Origin: Margaritifera margaritifera
Taxonomy: Eukaryota; Mollusca; Bivalvia; Unionida; Margaritiferidae
Assembly: GCA_029931535.1 (NCBI GenBank)
Contig: JAQPZY010001675.1
Location: 5,360,501 to 5,424,500, forward strand
Direction: 5' to 3'
DNA: 64,000 nt
Of the stretch, positions 24,106 to 36,489 are shown piece by piece. Made by a program: the position numbers and the translations under genes. The notes under the pieces are model-generated. The model had not been told where the DNA came from. It saw nothing but the letters and a program-made list of their open reading frames with translations, and made no database searches. Position 1 is the stretch's first letter. The number at the start of each line of letters is the position of its first letter.

Positions 24106-25031
24106 TCTACAGCATTGGATGCATAAATCTCGAAGATCTGTGAGTATGTGTACATTACAAAATAATGGTTTTCATCGAAAAATATTCCGCTAACAAATTA
24201 GTATATACTTCTGGCGTTTCCAATTATTTTCACGAGTATAATCGTAAATGGTTTGAAACGTAGACTAGTTTACACTTGACTACAATTGTGGCAATCGTGC
24301 GCTTCTTGGCGCGTTTGCTGATGGATAGTTTAATTTACAGGAAATGCAGTCTGGTTTTTTTGTGATATGTGTTTGTAGTTTTGATGCGTTTGATTTCACA
24401 TAGCGCTCCTTTCCACTGTAAACCCATTTGCTACGACCTGGTTGTGCTATAACCTTTAATTATCTGTTGCAGTGTAGTCTATTCTACCGGACTGCTGCAA
24501 AGTCGGTCAGACCTCTGGCATGTCAGGTTATTATTAGAACCACGTGTTCACCACCTGAGTTTACGTTTCCCGCTCGCACAACGTAGACATAATTACAGCG
24601 TAAGCTGTCAGCGTAACTCCGTCAACGTTAGTATCCTAATTTACTTATTCCGGATAAACGAGTTGTGGGTTTTTCCCTTGGGCAAGTGACGATACACTGG
24701 TACAAACAATGGTTATTTCAATATATTTTCTTTCTTTTTTTTTTTTAAGAAAAACAAATATTTTCTTTTTTTTTAAAGGGAAAAAAAAAAAATTATGCAG
24801 AGAAAAAAGGACAGCTAGATTTGATGATCCCTGGATGCACTGTTTTACAATGTGTAAATACATACAGTATAATATATGTTGACATTTTTGACAGTCTGAG
24901 AGAATGTAAGAAAAAGAGAAAAATGAGAAAATGTAAGAATACTGTAGGTATAATTCCATTACTTAAAGTTCCTATTACTCTCTTTCAGTACCATTGAGCA
25001 CAAAGAAACTTAAATATAAGTCAATTGTTGA

Positions 25032-25100
<69 letters not shown>

Positions 25101-26280
25101 CATACAGTGTATATGGAATACAACATAGTACAGTTACACCCTAATATACCCCAAATACACCCAAATATATCTTTCATATGTGTAATATACACAATATTTC
25201 TTTATGTATCATTTATTGCATGAAAATAACAGAAAAGTAGACATGTTGCAGTAGATGGTTAAGATTTCTTTGAAATGCATAACATGTAATTCATGTGTAT
25301 TTTTTAACATGCTCATGTGTACTACTGATATGTATAAAATCTCATTACAGTTCTTTTTTATTTTCTACAATTATTTTAAAGTACATAACAATTTTCAATA
25401 TTTAGAATTTCTTCTCTTTTCACTGTCGAATGATACACAAATAACAAGTACTTTATTTATATGGCATATCATAAGTAATAAAGGATTGCCAATTTATGAC
25501 TTTAATATTTGTGTATGGACTTGTAATAAAGTCATGTATTAGTTAGGTATTATTTGCTTACCAGCTCATTTCATATTTTCAAAAAAATGAGTGATGTAAG
25601 AAAAAAAAACATTGACCTCTTCTTGAATTCACAATATAGCATTGTCCCACACATTTCTGACCTTAAAATTGTTATTTTTAGGTCAAATCTTTGACCACAT
25701 AATTTTTAAACTGTACTTTCTGTGAATTGTATATTTTCCTTAATTTATGTGCCCAGTGACATACAAAAACAGTGATGAAGAGGTACTTGTTCGACACAGT
25801 GATGTGTGATGTCCACCATTATTACCCCTTGACAGGTTATCTTATGGCTTAAAATTGATTTTATGAAGAAAATAATGCAAGCACGGCAGTTAAAATCTTC
25901 AAAAAAAGTTATTTAGAAAGTGTTGTCAGTGATTCTAGTCGTAAAAAACGTTATTTACATATTGATATTTGAAGTTTCGAAAGACATGTTGGTATGTTTT
26001 CATCATCAAATCATGCAAACTTGCAGAAATAGGGCAGTGATAACAAATGATAACTTGCAGGGGAAAGGGTTAGTGGTCAATCAGCTATTAAAACACATGC
26101 CTGTGAATGTGCAATAGTTGGATTTGTCTGCACAGTTGATATCAACACTTGCTAAGGCTGCATGCAATACATTTTGCCGGGGGCTACAACACTATAACTA
26201 CTTAGCTGGGTAGAGGGAGCATCGCAAAAACCATAGACTACTGTCACTCGGTGTACATAAAAAAAATCACAGGGCAAAGA
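24106..26280. other. Intergenic, AT-rich, with (AT)n microsatellite
   Basis: No gene was recognised. The sequence holds T/A-homopolymer-rich stretches at about 24732-24792 and a (TA)n run at about 25033-25092. Short ORFs here are low-complexity. Confidence 0.5.
25033..25092. repeat. (TA)n microsatellite, about 30 units
   Basis: Uninterrupted alternating TA, immediately followed by TTTATATACATACAG. Confidence 0.97.
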
Positions 26281-26294
26281 AGAGTAGCAAAAAA

Positions 26295-26725
26295 GATGAT
26301 TTTCATGTGGGACAATCTAGATATTATAAGAAGTCTTTTAGGGAAAATAAAGTCATGTCAGTATGATCATCCATTCAGAAGCAGTGGTGACAACAAGATA
26401 ATTTTATGATAGCTGCCTTGGCGATGATGTTGGAGGTCAGATCAGCACCTTTTACATTTGGGACCAACTTAATACTGTTTCGTAAGAAGCATTTTAGTCA
26501 ATTAAAGCTCCACGTTGTCATGACCTTTTGAGGAGGTATTGCAAGATGTCTATGATATGGTGACCATGTTTAAAATATAATTGGCACCATTTTCATCAAG
26601 GATTAAAGTGAAAAACCAATCCATTCAGAGGGAGTAGTGATAATAAGATTTTCAAAATGGCCACCATGGCAGCCATGTTGGATGCCTGAGGAGCACCATT
26701 TTCATCAGGGTCGACAAGACGTCTA
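26295..26725 (-). mobile_element. Degraded family A tandem-repeat fragment (copy 5)
   Basis: Three or so diverged core units are recognisable, e.g. TATAAGAAGTCTTTTAGGGA, TCATCCATTCAGAAGCAGTG and AAAATGGCCACCATGGCAGC. Terminal modules are absent. It lies directly left of the DIRS-type element. Confidence 0.55.
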
Positions 26726-27019
26726 GATGAAACTATATGCCAAGTTTCGTGCATGGCTTCTTCCAACACATATTTTTTGCATTCTAACCCACCTTTTTGT
26801 TTTGATCAATTTTTTTCCTTATCAGACCTTGTTATATTTGAGTGTTATCTTTGCTCTTTTTAATAATTTGGAGGGGGGGGGGGCCACCTTGCTTAACAAG
26901 CAGTGCTTTAGTAAATTGTATCCCCAGTCATTCTTTTGATGCAAGGGTAAGTGTTTTCTACCCTTTATTATTCCTGATTTTTTGTTAAAAATTGTACATA
27001 CATTTGTCTCTTTATGAGC

Positions 27020-28990
27020 ATAATGTCACAAGGTGTGGAAAAGTGTGGGCACAAGAAGGCCCTACCTGCTTAGATCCTGACAGACGGATATGTGCCCGTA
27101 CGGATGGTTGTCCTATATGTTGTCTTTGGTCTGATGAGGTGTGGGACTTGGCTGAAAGTCACCACACATATAAGGGGTGGAAGAAAGACCCTTCTTCCTA
27201 CTAGCTTTCATTGGACCTTCATTGGACGAGCACCTCCTTTCCCAGGAGGGGTCAGGATCTTTTCCTCCCATGCGGACAGATAATGCCCTGACAGGGCAAG
27301 AATGTTTTGAGACCTCTGGGGTTCAAAGATTGCATAAGGCCCAAGGATCCCTGACTCTCAATTCGATGTCGTCAGTGCCGATGAGGCATACATGGATCAC
27401 TGTGAAGCGAGGGAAGACACCAGATAGCAAGTTGCGCACCCCGTTTAGGAATGAGCAGCATCCTCTCAAGATCGGTGTCCAGGTGAATGTCATTAGCATG
27501 TCACACCTTCCTGAAAAGGAAGAGCAGTGATTTAGCTCTAATAAATTTGTTGTGGACCCTTCCGTCAGACCTTTGTCACTGGACAGGTATTTGTCTCATG
27601 ATCGGTAACTGGGCGATGGTCATGGGTCATCCATGGGAAGTGAATCTTCCTATCCCCCATGACATCATGGATGGCTTCCCTTGGTTTCAAGGTAGGGTGG
27701 AAGTCACAGGCCATAGACCTGTTTTGTTCCCTCCGGCCATGGACAAACAAGCAAAGGAGAAGGGCCACCAACTATCTAGGATGGATGAGAAATGTTCTCA
27801 TTTGCCTAAAAGGTCCACTAGTAGGGTCAGTCCCATCACTCCACCCCCATGAGGAGCTTAGGGATGAGGAAAACCCCATTTCCTCGTTTTCCTTTTCACA
27901 GAGAGATGCTAAATGGGGAGTCCTATCTCGCCTTCAGGAGCGGGCTCAGGACGATGACATTATATCCATAATGGTAGACCCGAATGGTTTCGCTGACACA
28001 CCAGTGGAGACAGACTCTCCTCCTTCATTGAGGTCCATAGCACCCTACCAGATGTCGGGCCAGATGTTGAAGGAAGAAGCCTGGATGTTTTCTAAGGCGG
28101 TAAATGAAGTTTACCGTCTTTTTCCCCTGGACTTGTGCCAGAAACCTTTGGTCTCTGAGAACACAAAGATTTCTCACTAGTCGGGATAGTGTCGCGTCCA
28201 GACCTTCTGTTGATCCCGCATTTCGGCATTGTATGGGAGGTTACACATGCGTTTTCCCTGGGACAAGAGTTCGCCAGGCAGCAGAAGAGGTGGTCTGTCC
28301 CCACCTCTATGCTGTATCCAGCTATAGAGTCCACTCGCCGGCCTGGCCTCTTAATCCCTTCCCCTGGACGTCCGAGCGTCACAAGTAGGGATATCGGATG
28401 GGACATGGGCTCGCCTCCAGATTAAACTTTGGTGGCTTTAGAGTTTAAGCCCCATACTGTCATCACAATCACCTCGCATGCCGATCTGTTTTCGGCGGCC
28501 TCCTTCAGTTTCTTGAAGAAGGAATCATTGTCTTCTGCGGCGCCTAAGCGTTTGCTGGAGGCTTTAGAAACAACATTGAGACATTCGCTTTCTGCGTCCA
28601 TGGCGCTCTCTGCGGAGTTGCTCCACCTCCGCAGGGACGCTGCTTTGGAGATGCTCAAAGTCTTGCTGGATGACAGCAAGAACCTTCTAATGTCTACTTT
28701 TGAGGCGGAGACGCTCTTCAGAGGACTCATCTTCTCCGTAGTGTCGCAGGATTTGAGGGACCAACAACACAGGTCCCTTGCCGCCGTTCCTGGACCTTCG
28801 AAACAGGCCAAGAAGCGCTCACCCTGTCCGCCCTTTGGGACCTTCTTTCAAATTTTAAGGAGGCGCAGCCCCAGCAGTCTCAAAAGAACTCTCACTTCAA
28901 ATCTCCCTCTCGCCCGTCGTTCAATAGACGAGGCGGGCTCAAAGGCCACCGGAGAAAGTTATCTGACCCTCCTTCCCCAAGGTGGGAGGG
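27020..28990 (+). pseudogene. DIRS-type gag-like ORF remnants
   Basis: Three broken pieces are visible. The first (27023-27200) contains a cysteine-rich start, HNVTRCGKVWAQEGPTCLDP followed by GCPICCLWSDEVWD. The second (about 27650-28170) contains a segment ending SGQMLKEEAWMFSKAVNEVY. The third (about 28429-28880) contains SAELLHLRRDAALEMLKVLL and an FEAETLFRGLI..SQDLRDQQ stretch, the conserved C-terminal part of DIRS gag-like proteins. The frame shifts between pieces and several stops interrupt them, so no intact protein can be made. Confidence 0.65.
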
Positions 28991-29040
28991 TCGACCCTCC
29001 TGCCGTGTTTTACTCCTCCTGGCGTCCCAGCAGGAGCTCG

Positions 29041-30110
29041 GCTGGTTGATGCACAACAACCTCCAAGATTCCCATCTGAAGGACCTGTCCCTCTGTTGGT
29101 CCACAGTGGCCAGTTTGGCTCTTATTCCAAACCTAGAGATCTCATCCCTTCTCAGGACATCTTATATATGGGGATGAATTTCTTCACCAGCCTCGGGAGA
29201 GTTCGTGTTCCTGTCCCTCACAACAGCTCTCCTGACCAAGACCTCTTTGTCGGCTCGCCTTTACCTCTCGCTCCTGTTGATTTCTAGCAAACTGGAGATC
29301 ACACAATGACCAACTATCAGCTCGGATTCCCCATGGGATCCCTTTTCACCACCACCTGAGTTGGTGGCTAGATCGGGACCGGCTTCTGACCGGAGTCCCA
29401 ATTCACACCCCCGAAGTCCACTTCTTTCTCTATACCACCACGTCAGATTCGAGATGGGGTCCTCACCTGGAATCAAAGGGCATAGTTCTTCAGGGATATT
29501 GGTCACGGGAAGAATCAACCCTTCACATAAACAACTTGTAAATGCGGGCAGTGTTTCAAGCCCAACAAGGGTGTGTCAGCCTCATAAGGGATCATTGCGT
29601 CGTGGTCGCCTCAGACAACACGTCAGTGGTAGCGTACCTCAGGCTTCTTCTCTTTGCGTGGAAGTCTGGAAACTCCTCTCATGGGCAGCCTTGGAGGAGA
29701 ACACTCTCCAAGTCTGGCATAGTCCGGGGAAGAGGAATATCCTGTCAGACAGTCTGTCGGAGGGGGGGGGGGCGGCGTGTGGTACTCACGGAGTGGTCTC
29801 TGCACCAATCGGTAGCAGGGTCACTCTTCCAGCAGTGTCGGAGACCATTGGTGGGCTTGTTCGCTATAAGACTAAACAACATCATGCACCCCTTTTATGT
29901 CACCTCATACCCAGATCAGAGGGCCTGGGCAGTGGACGCCTTCAGTCCGAAGTGGGATCGTCTATTCGCGTACGCCTTCCCACCTATCAGAATGATTCCG
30001 TATCTGGTCCATCAAGTCAGGATCTCCACCGCTCGGCTCATTCTGCTTACCCCCCGCCCCCCCCCCCCCCCGGCCCTAAAAGTCGTGGTGCAGCGACCTA
30101 CTCGACCTTA
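29041..30110 (+). pseudogene. DIRS-type reverse transcriptase/RNase H remnant, RT core missing
   Basis: The piece begins just downstream of where the RT active site should be (GWLMHNNLQDSHLKDLSLCW), then SQDILYMGMNFFTSLGRVRV in a second frame. The RNase H part follows with VVVASDNTSVVAYL, then a short deletion and frame change, then LCVEVWKLLSWAALEE and HSPGKRNILSDSLS. After the G run the frame shifts again into TEWSLHQSV, LFAIRLNN and DQRAWAVDAFSPKWDRLFAY, the conserved tail of DIRS RNase H domains. The fingers and palm, including the catalytic aspartate pair, are absent between the gag-like piece and this one, so an internal deletion of roughly 0.7-1 kb is inferred. Confidence 0.75.
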
Positions 30111-30199
30111 TAGACGAGCCCAAGAGATTACCACAGGAAGGATCTGCTGTCGCAGCACAAAGGTTATCTACTCCACAACAGCCCAGAGATCATCCACCT

Positions 30200-31269
30200 T
30201 CACGCTTCACTCATCTCAAGCGATCAATCCGTCAGGACCAGTTTTTGAGCTATGTTGCCAACTGCATCATCCACGCCAGGAGGCAACCCACTACCAAGGT
30301 CTTTGATGCAAAGTGGAGAATCTTCTGTGATTGGTGCAGTAGTAAATGCGTTGATCCTAGCTGTCCACATTGAAGCGCAGTTGCAGATTTTCTTCTCGTT
30401 CTTTTCGAGGAGAGAGAATCTTAAGTGTACACTATTAAGGGCTATAGTGTAGCCCTTTTTAACACTCCAGTTCTCTAAGGGTCCTGCCATTGTGACGGAC
30501 GTTAATCTTTCTGATTTCATCAGGTTTTGTGAGCTTCAGAGACCGGTATCTCGCTCACTAATGTCTAGATGGATTCTCTCGTGCGTTCCTTGAGCACCGT
30601 CTAAACCCTCTCATGAACCGTTGAGTGAAGCTTTCTTCAAGAACCGTACCATTGAGACAGTTTTTCTGCTCTCCTTATCGTCCACGAGGAGAAGGAGCTA
30701 GCTTCAGGCCTTGTCCGTGGAAAAGGGTTTTTACGGTTCAACGGTAATTATGAGTTGTTGTCCCTTCTTCGCCAACCTGGGTTTCTGGCTAAGAAACGGC
30801 TACCTTCAGTGGCCCCACTCCTATTGAGATCCCTTGTCTCAGTGGTATCTGTGCTGAAGATGACCAATATAGACTCCTGTGCCCAGTTAGGACCTTAAGG
30901 TTTTATTTGGCTTCTTCTAAATGGAGAAGGAAGGGTCGTAAGAGCATCTTCCTACCTGTTAAGTGCTCCGCTGATATTTCGGCGTCCACTGTTTCTAGGT
31001 GGATTGTCCACACTATGAAGAGAGTTTATCAGTCCCTAACTGAGAGGGACCCTTTCATGAGAATTAATGCCCACGAGGTTAGGGCTATTACTTCATCATT
31101 GGCCTGTTTGAATCACTCCTCTTTGGATGATGTTATGAGAGCCACTTTCTGGCGGTCTCACACTACCTTCTCATCTTTTTACCTTAGATCTTTGGCACAG
31201 CAGAGTGAAGGCAATTTTTCGTTGGGCCCGATCGATAGTAACTGCACAACAAGTGTTCCAACCGTCTAA
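30200..31269 (+). pseudogene. DIRS-type tyrosine recombinase remnant
   Basis: The N-terminal part is broken across frames (KVFDAKWRIFCDWCSSKCVD near 30298-30357). The C-terminal catalytic part is a clean frame at 30907-31269. It contains the box HEVRAITSSLACLN (H-x-x-R), an FW in MRATFWRSH, and the presumed nucleophile tyrosine in SSFYLRSL, in the order and spacing of the tyrosine recombinase fold. The first catalytic arginine should lie upstream in the degraded region and was not located with confidence. Several stops and shifts between 30400 and 30900 make it non-functional. Confidence 0.8.
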
Positions 31270-32165
31270 CAACGTACAGTCGTGAACACTCCTACCGTAA
31301 TATCAGATTGTTGAGGCCACCAGCCTCCTACCCAACTGCTATTAAAATGATTTTTTTTTTGAGGAGGGCTAATTATAATTATGTACTACTTGCCTGCTAG
31401 TATTGCAAAGATTCTCACTTCCCACCCCGCTCTAATGTCCTGTACTCTAGATTCATGTCAAAAGAGAATAGTATTCCGTGTGTGGGCTGTGACGCAGGAA
31501 TCATACTGGGATCTTGTTCTTTTCTGTTATAAAACCATCCATTACTAATTGGAGGAGGAAATTATTTAGCCTGTGTGTGTGTGTGGGGGGGGGGGGGAGG
31601 GGGACTTGCGTCCAGGAAAAGCAAAGCAACGCAGTAGTAGCAAGTAAGTATTACATAATGCAAACAAGCCCCTCCCCCCCCCCAAATAAATAATGATAAT
31701 TTCCAGGAACCCCAGTTTATTCTCCGGAGTTCCCAAAAAGTGGCTTTTAGTGGAATAAAGCTTTGAAAAGGGTTTTTATTTTGGTGTACAGCACATCACT
31801 ATCCATTACGTACAAGGCAATGATAGAAGAGCGAGAGGTCATTCCAGTACACCACGTTTTTTTTTTTTTTGTCTTTGATATGAAACGTCCTCACCATAAA
31901 GACATTCAGATGGGTGTGGCACTTTTTATTTAAAGAAATGTATTGTAAAGATCTCAATCCGTCAGGAAAGTACAACCTACTGGCTTTTTCTTTTACTAAA
32001 AATATTGGCGAAAAGTCCCTGGCGTGTGCCGCCTGCGAGTAGTACTCCCAATGGGAGCGTTTTCTGCCATTTCCGTTAAGTCGAGAAAAAACCTCTGATT
32101 TAATTCGCCGCTATTTTGAACTATATTTGGAACTCATTTTGTTCACATAGCACAATATGCGGCAG

Positions 32166-32285
32166 ATGGAGACTGAGTCTGTCGCAACAAAAGTGGTCCA
32201 CTCTGGCGGAGACGAATCACCCAAACCGATCAAATTTACGTGTATTGCAACAACTACATCCGATGTTATTTCTCGATTTGAATGA
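32166..32285 (+). other. Small open frame, 39 residues, uncertain
   Basis: The frame opens METESVATKVVHSGGDESPK and ends VISRFE. Composition is unusually protein-like for this AT-rich neighbourhood, and an acceptor-like TTCACATAG precedes it. It could be a short exon, part of a 5' UTR, or chance. No family is recognised. Confidence 0.2.
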
Positions 32286-32657
32286 CATGGCCGAGCGATG
32301 TTACGATTGGTAGTGCTCTATTATGGTTAGAACTAAATTCTGCAACCACGTAGCGGTCGCGAGTCAAAGAGTCGACTTTTACATTGTCTTGTATCATGAT
32401 TTCTTGTATTGACATTTACTTCAACGTGCTTTCATTTACATATTTCAGATATGGCGTGCAGTTGTAACAAGCCTCATAACTAATAATTGTGATAATTACC
32501 GTGAAAAAAAATCGAAAAGAATTTCTTCTATTCGAAATCATAATGAAGTCAAATGAATAGTAAGGACATGTACAAATTCATTAGAACCTAGACTTAGTTT
32601 TGATTGTAAGGTGACCTTGGGATGGTTCCTCGACCCAGTGGTCAACCTATTACGTGG

Positions 32658-32658
<1 letters not shown>

Positions 32659-32709
<51 letters not shown>

Positions 32710-32720
32710 TAATAATAATA
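32659..32720. repeat. (ATA)n trinucleotide microsatellite
   Basis: About 20 units with one GAT interruption, followed by an AATAAATAAATAA-type tract to about 32750. Confidence 0.95.
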
Positions 32721-33441
32721 AAAATGAATAAATAAATAAATAAGTAAATAAAGACTTAGTTTTTAGGCGGAGTGCATACATGTGCGCGAATTTTTTGACA
32801 AATGTTAAAAATCTTTTTGCTTTTTTAGGGATATTTTGGAGCAAATTACATTTGTGTGAATTTATAAGAAAACGTAAACGTGTAAAGAAAAAAAAAATCA
32901 TAATGAAAATTTATTAATAATTTATAAGGCATATTTATGATGTCAGTTTCCTTGCATATTTTATCGCTGAACAATTTTGTCTATGTATATCAATACATAA
33001 TGTATGATATAATAAAGAGCAATCGATAGAAATTCTACTAAAATGTCTCTCAGATCTCTCGCGCGCCGTTTTAAGGACACTTTCATGTTCCAAAGATATT
33101 GACTTGTAAGATTTTTTTTCTACGTTAAATGTACTTCACAAATGACTCAAAATCTGCACTACCCCTTTTTCACACACCTCGATATAAAGGTGAAACAAAA
33201 ACTTTAAAAACTAGATCTAGGGATCACTGAACATCATACTGACTCTTTGGGAGGGCATATACTAAAAAATAGTGGAGTTGTGGGATTGAGTAGTGGGGTG
33301 GAATTAGGGAGTGAAAAATAATTTAGTTAAATGTAAAATGGATCCTGTCATGGTTAATATTAAGCACGTTACCATTTGGCATTTTCTGCTTTTAACCCCT
33401 GTTATCCCCAGTCATAAGTCAATAGCCATGTGATTGCAATT

Positions 33442-33442
<1 letters not shown>

Positions 33443-33523
<81 letters not shown>
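33443..33523. repeat. (TA)n microsatellite, about 40 units
   Basis: Uninterrupted alternating TA. Confidence 0.97.
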
Positions 33524-33526
<3 letters not shown>

Positions 33527-34879
33527 CGAAAATTCTTGGGCATGCATAAACTAATGCACAATTACAACACTATAAAACTCTATGTGGAATGAAAATTCAA
33601 CTCAATCAGCTCTACAACTCCATTCCACTACTCTACTCCACCACTCCACTTGGCCACTGCACTCCAGATTTTAGTGTATGGCATTTGAGTGTACAAATAC
33701 AGATGTATTATCCATTATGACAAACTAACCACGTATCTAGATTTGTCATCGCTAATACAGTTTTCGTTTATTCATACATTTTGCGAAGGTGCCATTGTTT
33801 GAATTTCCTCTTCCGTAGAAATGTCCGTGAAGTGTGTACTTTCCATTCCGTCGTTGTCGATGGTTTTGTAAATACCTTTATTATTCATTCTTTTAATTGA
33901 ATAAATAAATATATTGAAAACCAGAAGAAACAACTAAAAGCATCTACTTTTTTCATGCTTTTTGAAGACGACATTACATTTCATGATCCTCTGTGTCTGG
34001 CGAAGCTATGTATTTTTGTGCATGCGGGCATGTTTATTGACGCGCTTACTCCTCGCACAGAGGGAAGATATTGCGATATCCCGACACGGAAGCGAGAAAA
34101 ACAAACAAACAAACAAACAAACAAAAAGAAGAAGAAAAAAAAAAAAAAAACCCAAAAAAACAAAGAAACAAGGGGAACAAATCGCGGATGTTTAATTAGG
34201 CGTTTGAGTCTCTTGCGGAGTCCGCGAATTAACATGCAAGTAGACATGTAGATTTGCAGTCTACTGTTGGTAGTTCCAAGCCGTTAAGAGTTTTGTTGGA
34301 AAAAAATATCTCGGTATCACTTAAGCCCAGAATTTCTTCGATTTAAGGCCGAAAAATTACATTATTAGAGCGCAAAGCAGGACGGGCACAAAGTGAATCT
34401 TATAAGTTTCGAATACATTAGTTTTGTATGCTCCCATTCCGAAAGCAGAAGACAGCATATTATGTTTCCGTCCGTAAGTCAGTCCCGAATCCATCTGAGC
34501 GAGATTAGCCAGAACTGCTTGTGGTAGGCAAATTGAATTTTGAAGCATGTTCATATGATAGTGCAAATTATTCTAATATCTTGGTTTTTTTAGGGGGTGG
34601 CATTTAAGCGATTTTTGTGAAGAAAAAAAAAAGAAATTTATCAATAATTTTTTTCAGTTTTCGTATTTCAGGCGTTGCAGTAGAAGCGCTACACTTTTCA
34701 TTTAAACACCCCACCCCTCAAAAAAATAAATAAATACCCCCCCAAAATTTGTTAACACATGCTGCTGAAATCACGTGACCTGGAAAAGTGGAATTTTGTA
34801 AGAATGTTTATATTCATACGAAGATGAACTGAATAGATTTTCATCCCATTTAAGCAGATTTTACTTACATACGATCGCC

Positions 34880-36235
34880 TTAAGACAGAGCATATGACGT
34901 CTGTCCCTCCGTCCATCTGCCCTTTTTTGTTTTTCGCACAATAATTTTTATTCTAGACCACATACATTTACGTGACTGAAATTTGTAGATGACTTGCACT
35001 TGGGGTAAGGAAGAAACCCACCGAATTTGGTTTAGAAGGTCAATAGTCAATGTCACAGTGACTCAGCAACTAAAATAGTTGCACACAATAACATCAGTTC
35101 TCGATCACATACCTTAACAGAATTTAATAGTTCGCTAGTATTTAGGGTAATGAAAAGACTATTGATTGTTGGTAAGAAAGGTCAAGCATCAAGGAACAGT
35201 GACTTAAGTAAGTAAATACAAAAAAAGTTTCATCACAATAAGTTTAGTTCTTGTTCTTGGGGAAAGAAAGAAACCTACTGATTTTGGGGTCAAAGGTTCA
35301 AAGGTCCATGTCACTGAGAAAACAAGAGAAGATATTGTGTAAAGTAACTTTAATTGCAGAGGGAATACTGCCATCAAACCTTGACGATAACTTGCAGTTA
35401 TGGGAAAGAATTTAGCCATAGATGTTGGCTAGACAGGGTCAAGGGCGCAACAACCAAACTAAAGAAAAATTGGTTTCAACGTTATAAATTGTGTTCTACG
35501 CTATCTTCATTCACAAAATTTCATAAAAGGTATACCTGCGAGGCAAGAAAGCGAACCTGTTCATTTTAGAGTTAAAAGGTCATGGTTAAATTACTTTGAT
35601 CCGTCGGTCAGTGCCATTTAGGTCACGGAAGTCTTTCTAGTACCTGCATAATGAAATGTTTAACACTAGGCTGACTAATAAGGCTTTAACGGTGCAAACC
35701 TTCAATTTAAACCCACATGACGTAGGTAAATAAAATAATGCCATCAGATATGGCGCTTTAAAAAAGTTAATTTATTATCTCTCCTGCGTAATTGTCGCTG
35801 CAAACAAGTAACACGTGACTACACAACCCTTGTGACCTTAACCTCTGACCATTTAACCACCCATTCCTCTGCTAATATGTGACAAATCTTGTGATAAAAT
35901 TTGTATTGCAACAGAAGGTATAGATTAGTTCCTTCAGACAGCTATTAAAAGTTTACCCACCAAAACACTAAACAAGTATTCACTCCTTAACCATTGACGC
36001 ATGTATCTATTAATTCTTTGGGTGCGCCATGCACATGTACACTAATAAATCTGGTTACAAGTCTAATGACTATCCTTAGACACATGATATATTTTTGTCC
36101 CATAAAGATACTAGTATGAGAAACTGACCGTTTTGACCTTAACTTTGGACATCCACACAAGTAGCTATATTTATTTTTCATGGTAAACATTTCAACTTCG
36201 CCCGATGTCAGTTCAACCACTGCAATAACAGTATT
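34880..36235. repeat. Degenerate tandem/interspersed repeats, about 190 bp units
   Basis: Blocks such as GGGTAAGGAAGAAACCCACC, GGGTAATGAAAAGACTATTG, GGGGAAAGAAAGAAACCTAC and GGCAAGAAAGCGAACCTGTT each precede an AAGGTCAA-like block. They recur from about 34990 to 35580. The left side carries GTCTGTCCCTCCGTCCATCTG, typical of the flank of such marine-invertebrate repeats. 35780-36235 has weaker similarity of the same sort (CTTGTGACCTTAACCTCTGACC). Too diverged to define ends. Confidence 0.5.
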
Positions 36236-36489
36236 GCCAGATGCAAAAAAAAAAAAAAAAAAAAATAACTTTTTAAATTTTTTTTTACCACCTACCTAAA
36301 ACTGAAACAATTGCTAACTGTGGCATTGACCTTCGAGTTCATTGGCCCTCTTGTCGTTTATTACCCATTTGTGGACCAAGTCTGAAGATGTCTTGATGAA
36401 AACAGGAAATATTGCCTTTAAAAAAAAAAAAAAAAAAAAAGTTGACGCTGGACGGTCGAACGGATTTGATAGCATTCGAACATAAAGGA

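Larger units (their letters stand above)
26990..31560 (+). mobile_element. Degenerate DIRS-type tyrosine-recombinase retrotransposon
   Basis: The order gag-like, reverse transcriptase/RNase H, tyrosine recombinase is typical of DIRS elements, which integrate with a tyrosine recombinase and use circular intermediates rather than an integrase. All three parts are on the plus strand and broken by frameshifts and stops. The region is visibly more GC-rich than its surroundings. The borders are approximate. I could not match the split or inverted terminal repeats expected of DIRS elements, so the ends may be lost. Long G and C runs at about 29761-29771 and 30052-30070 coincide with frame changes. 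Confidence 0.85.
31561..34879. other. Intergenic, low-complexity rich
   Basis: The stretch contains G/C runs (about 31586-31603 and 31671-31683), the (AAT)n and (TA)n microsatellites listed separately, and (AAAC)n plus poly(A) at about 34100-34150. One small ATG frame at 32166 is listed separately. No recognised gene. Confidence 0.5.

Noticed and set aside
28092..29518. Minus-strand frames of 85-129 residues across the DIRS element
   Set aside because: They are antisense shadows of the GC-richer gag/RT sequence; the plus-strand frames carry the recognisable motifs.
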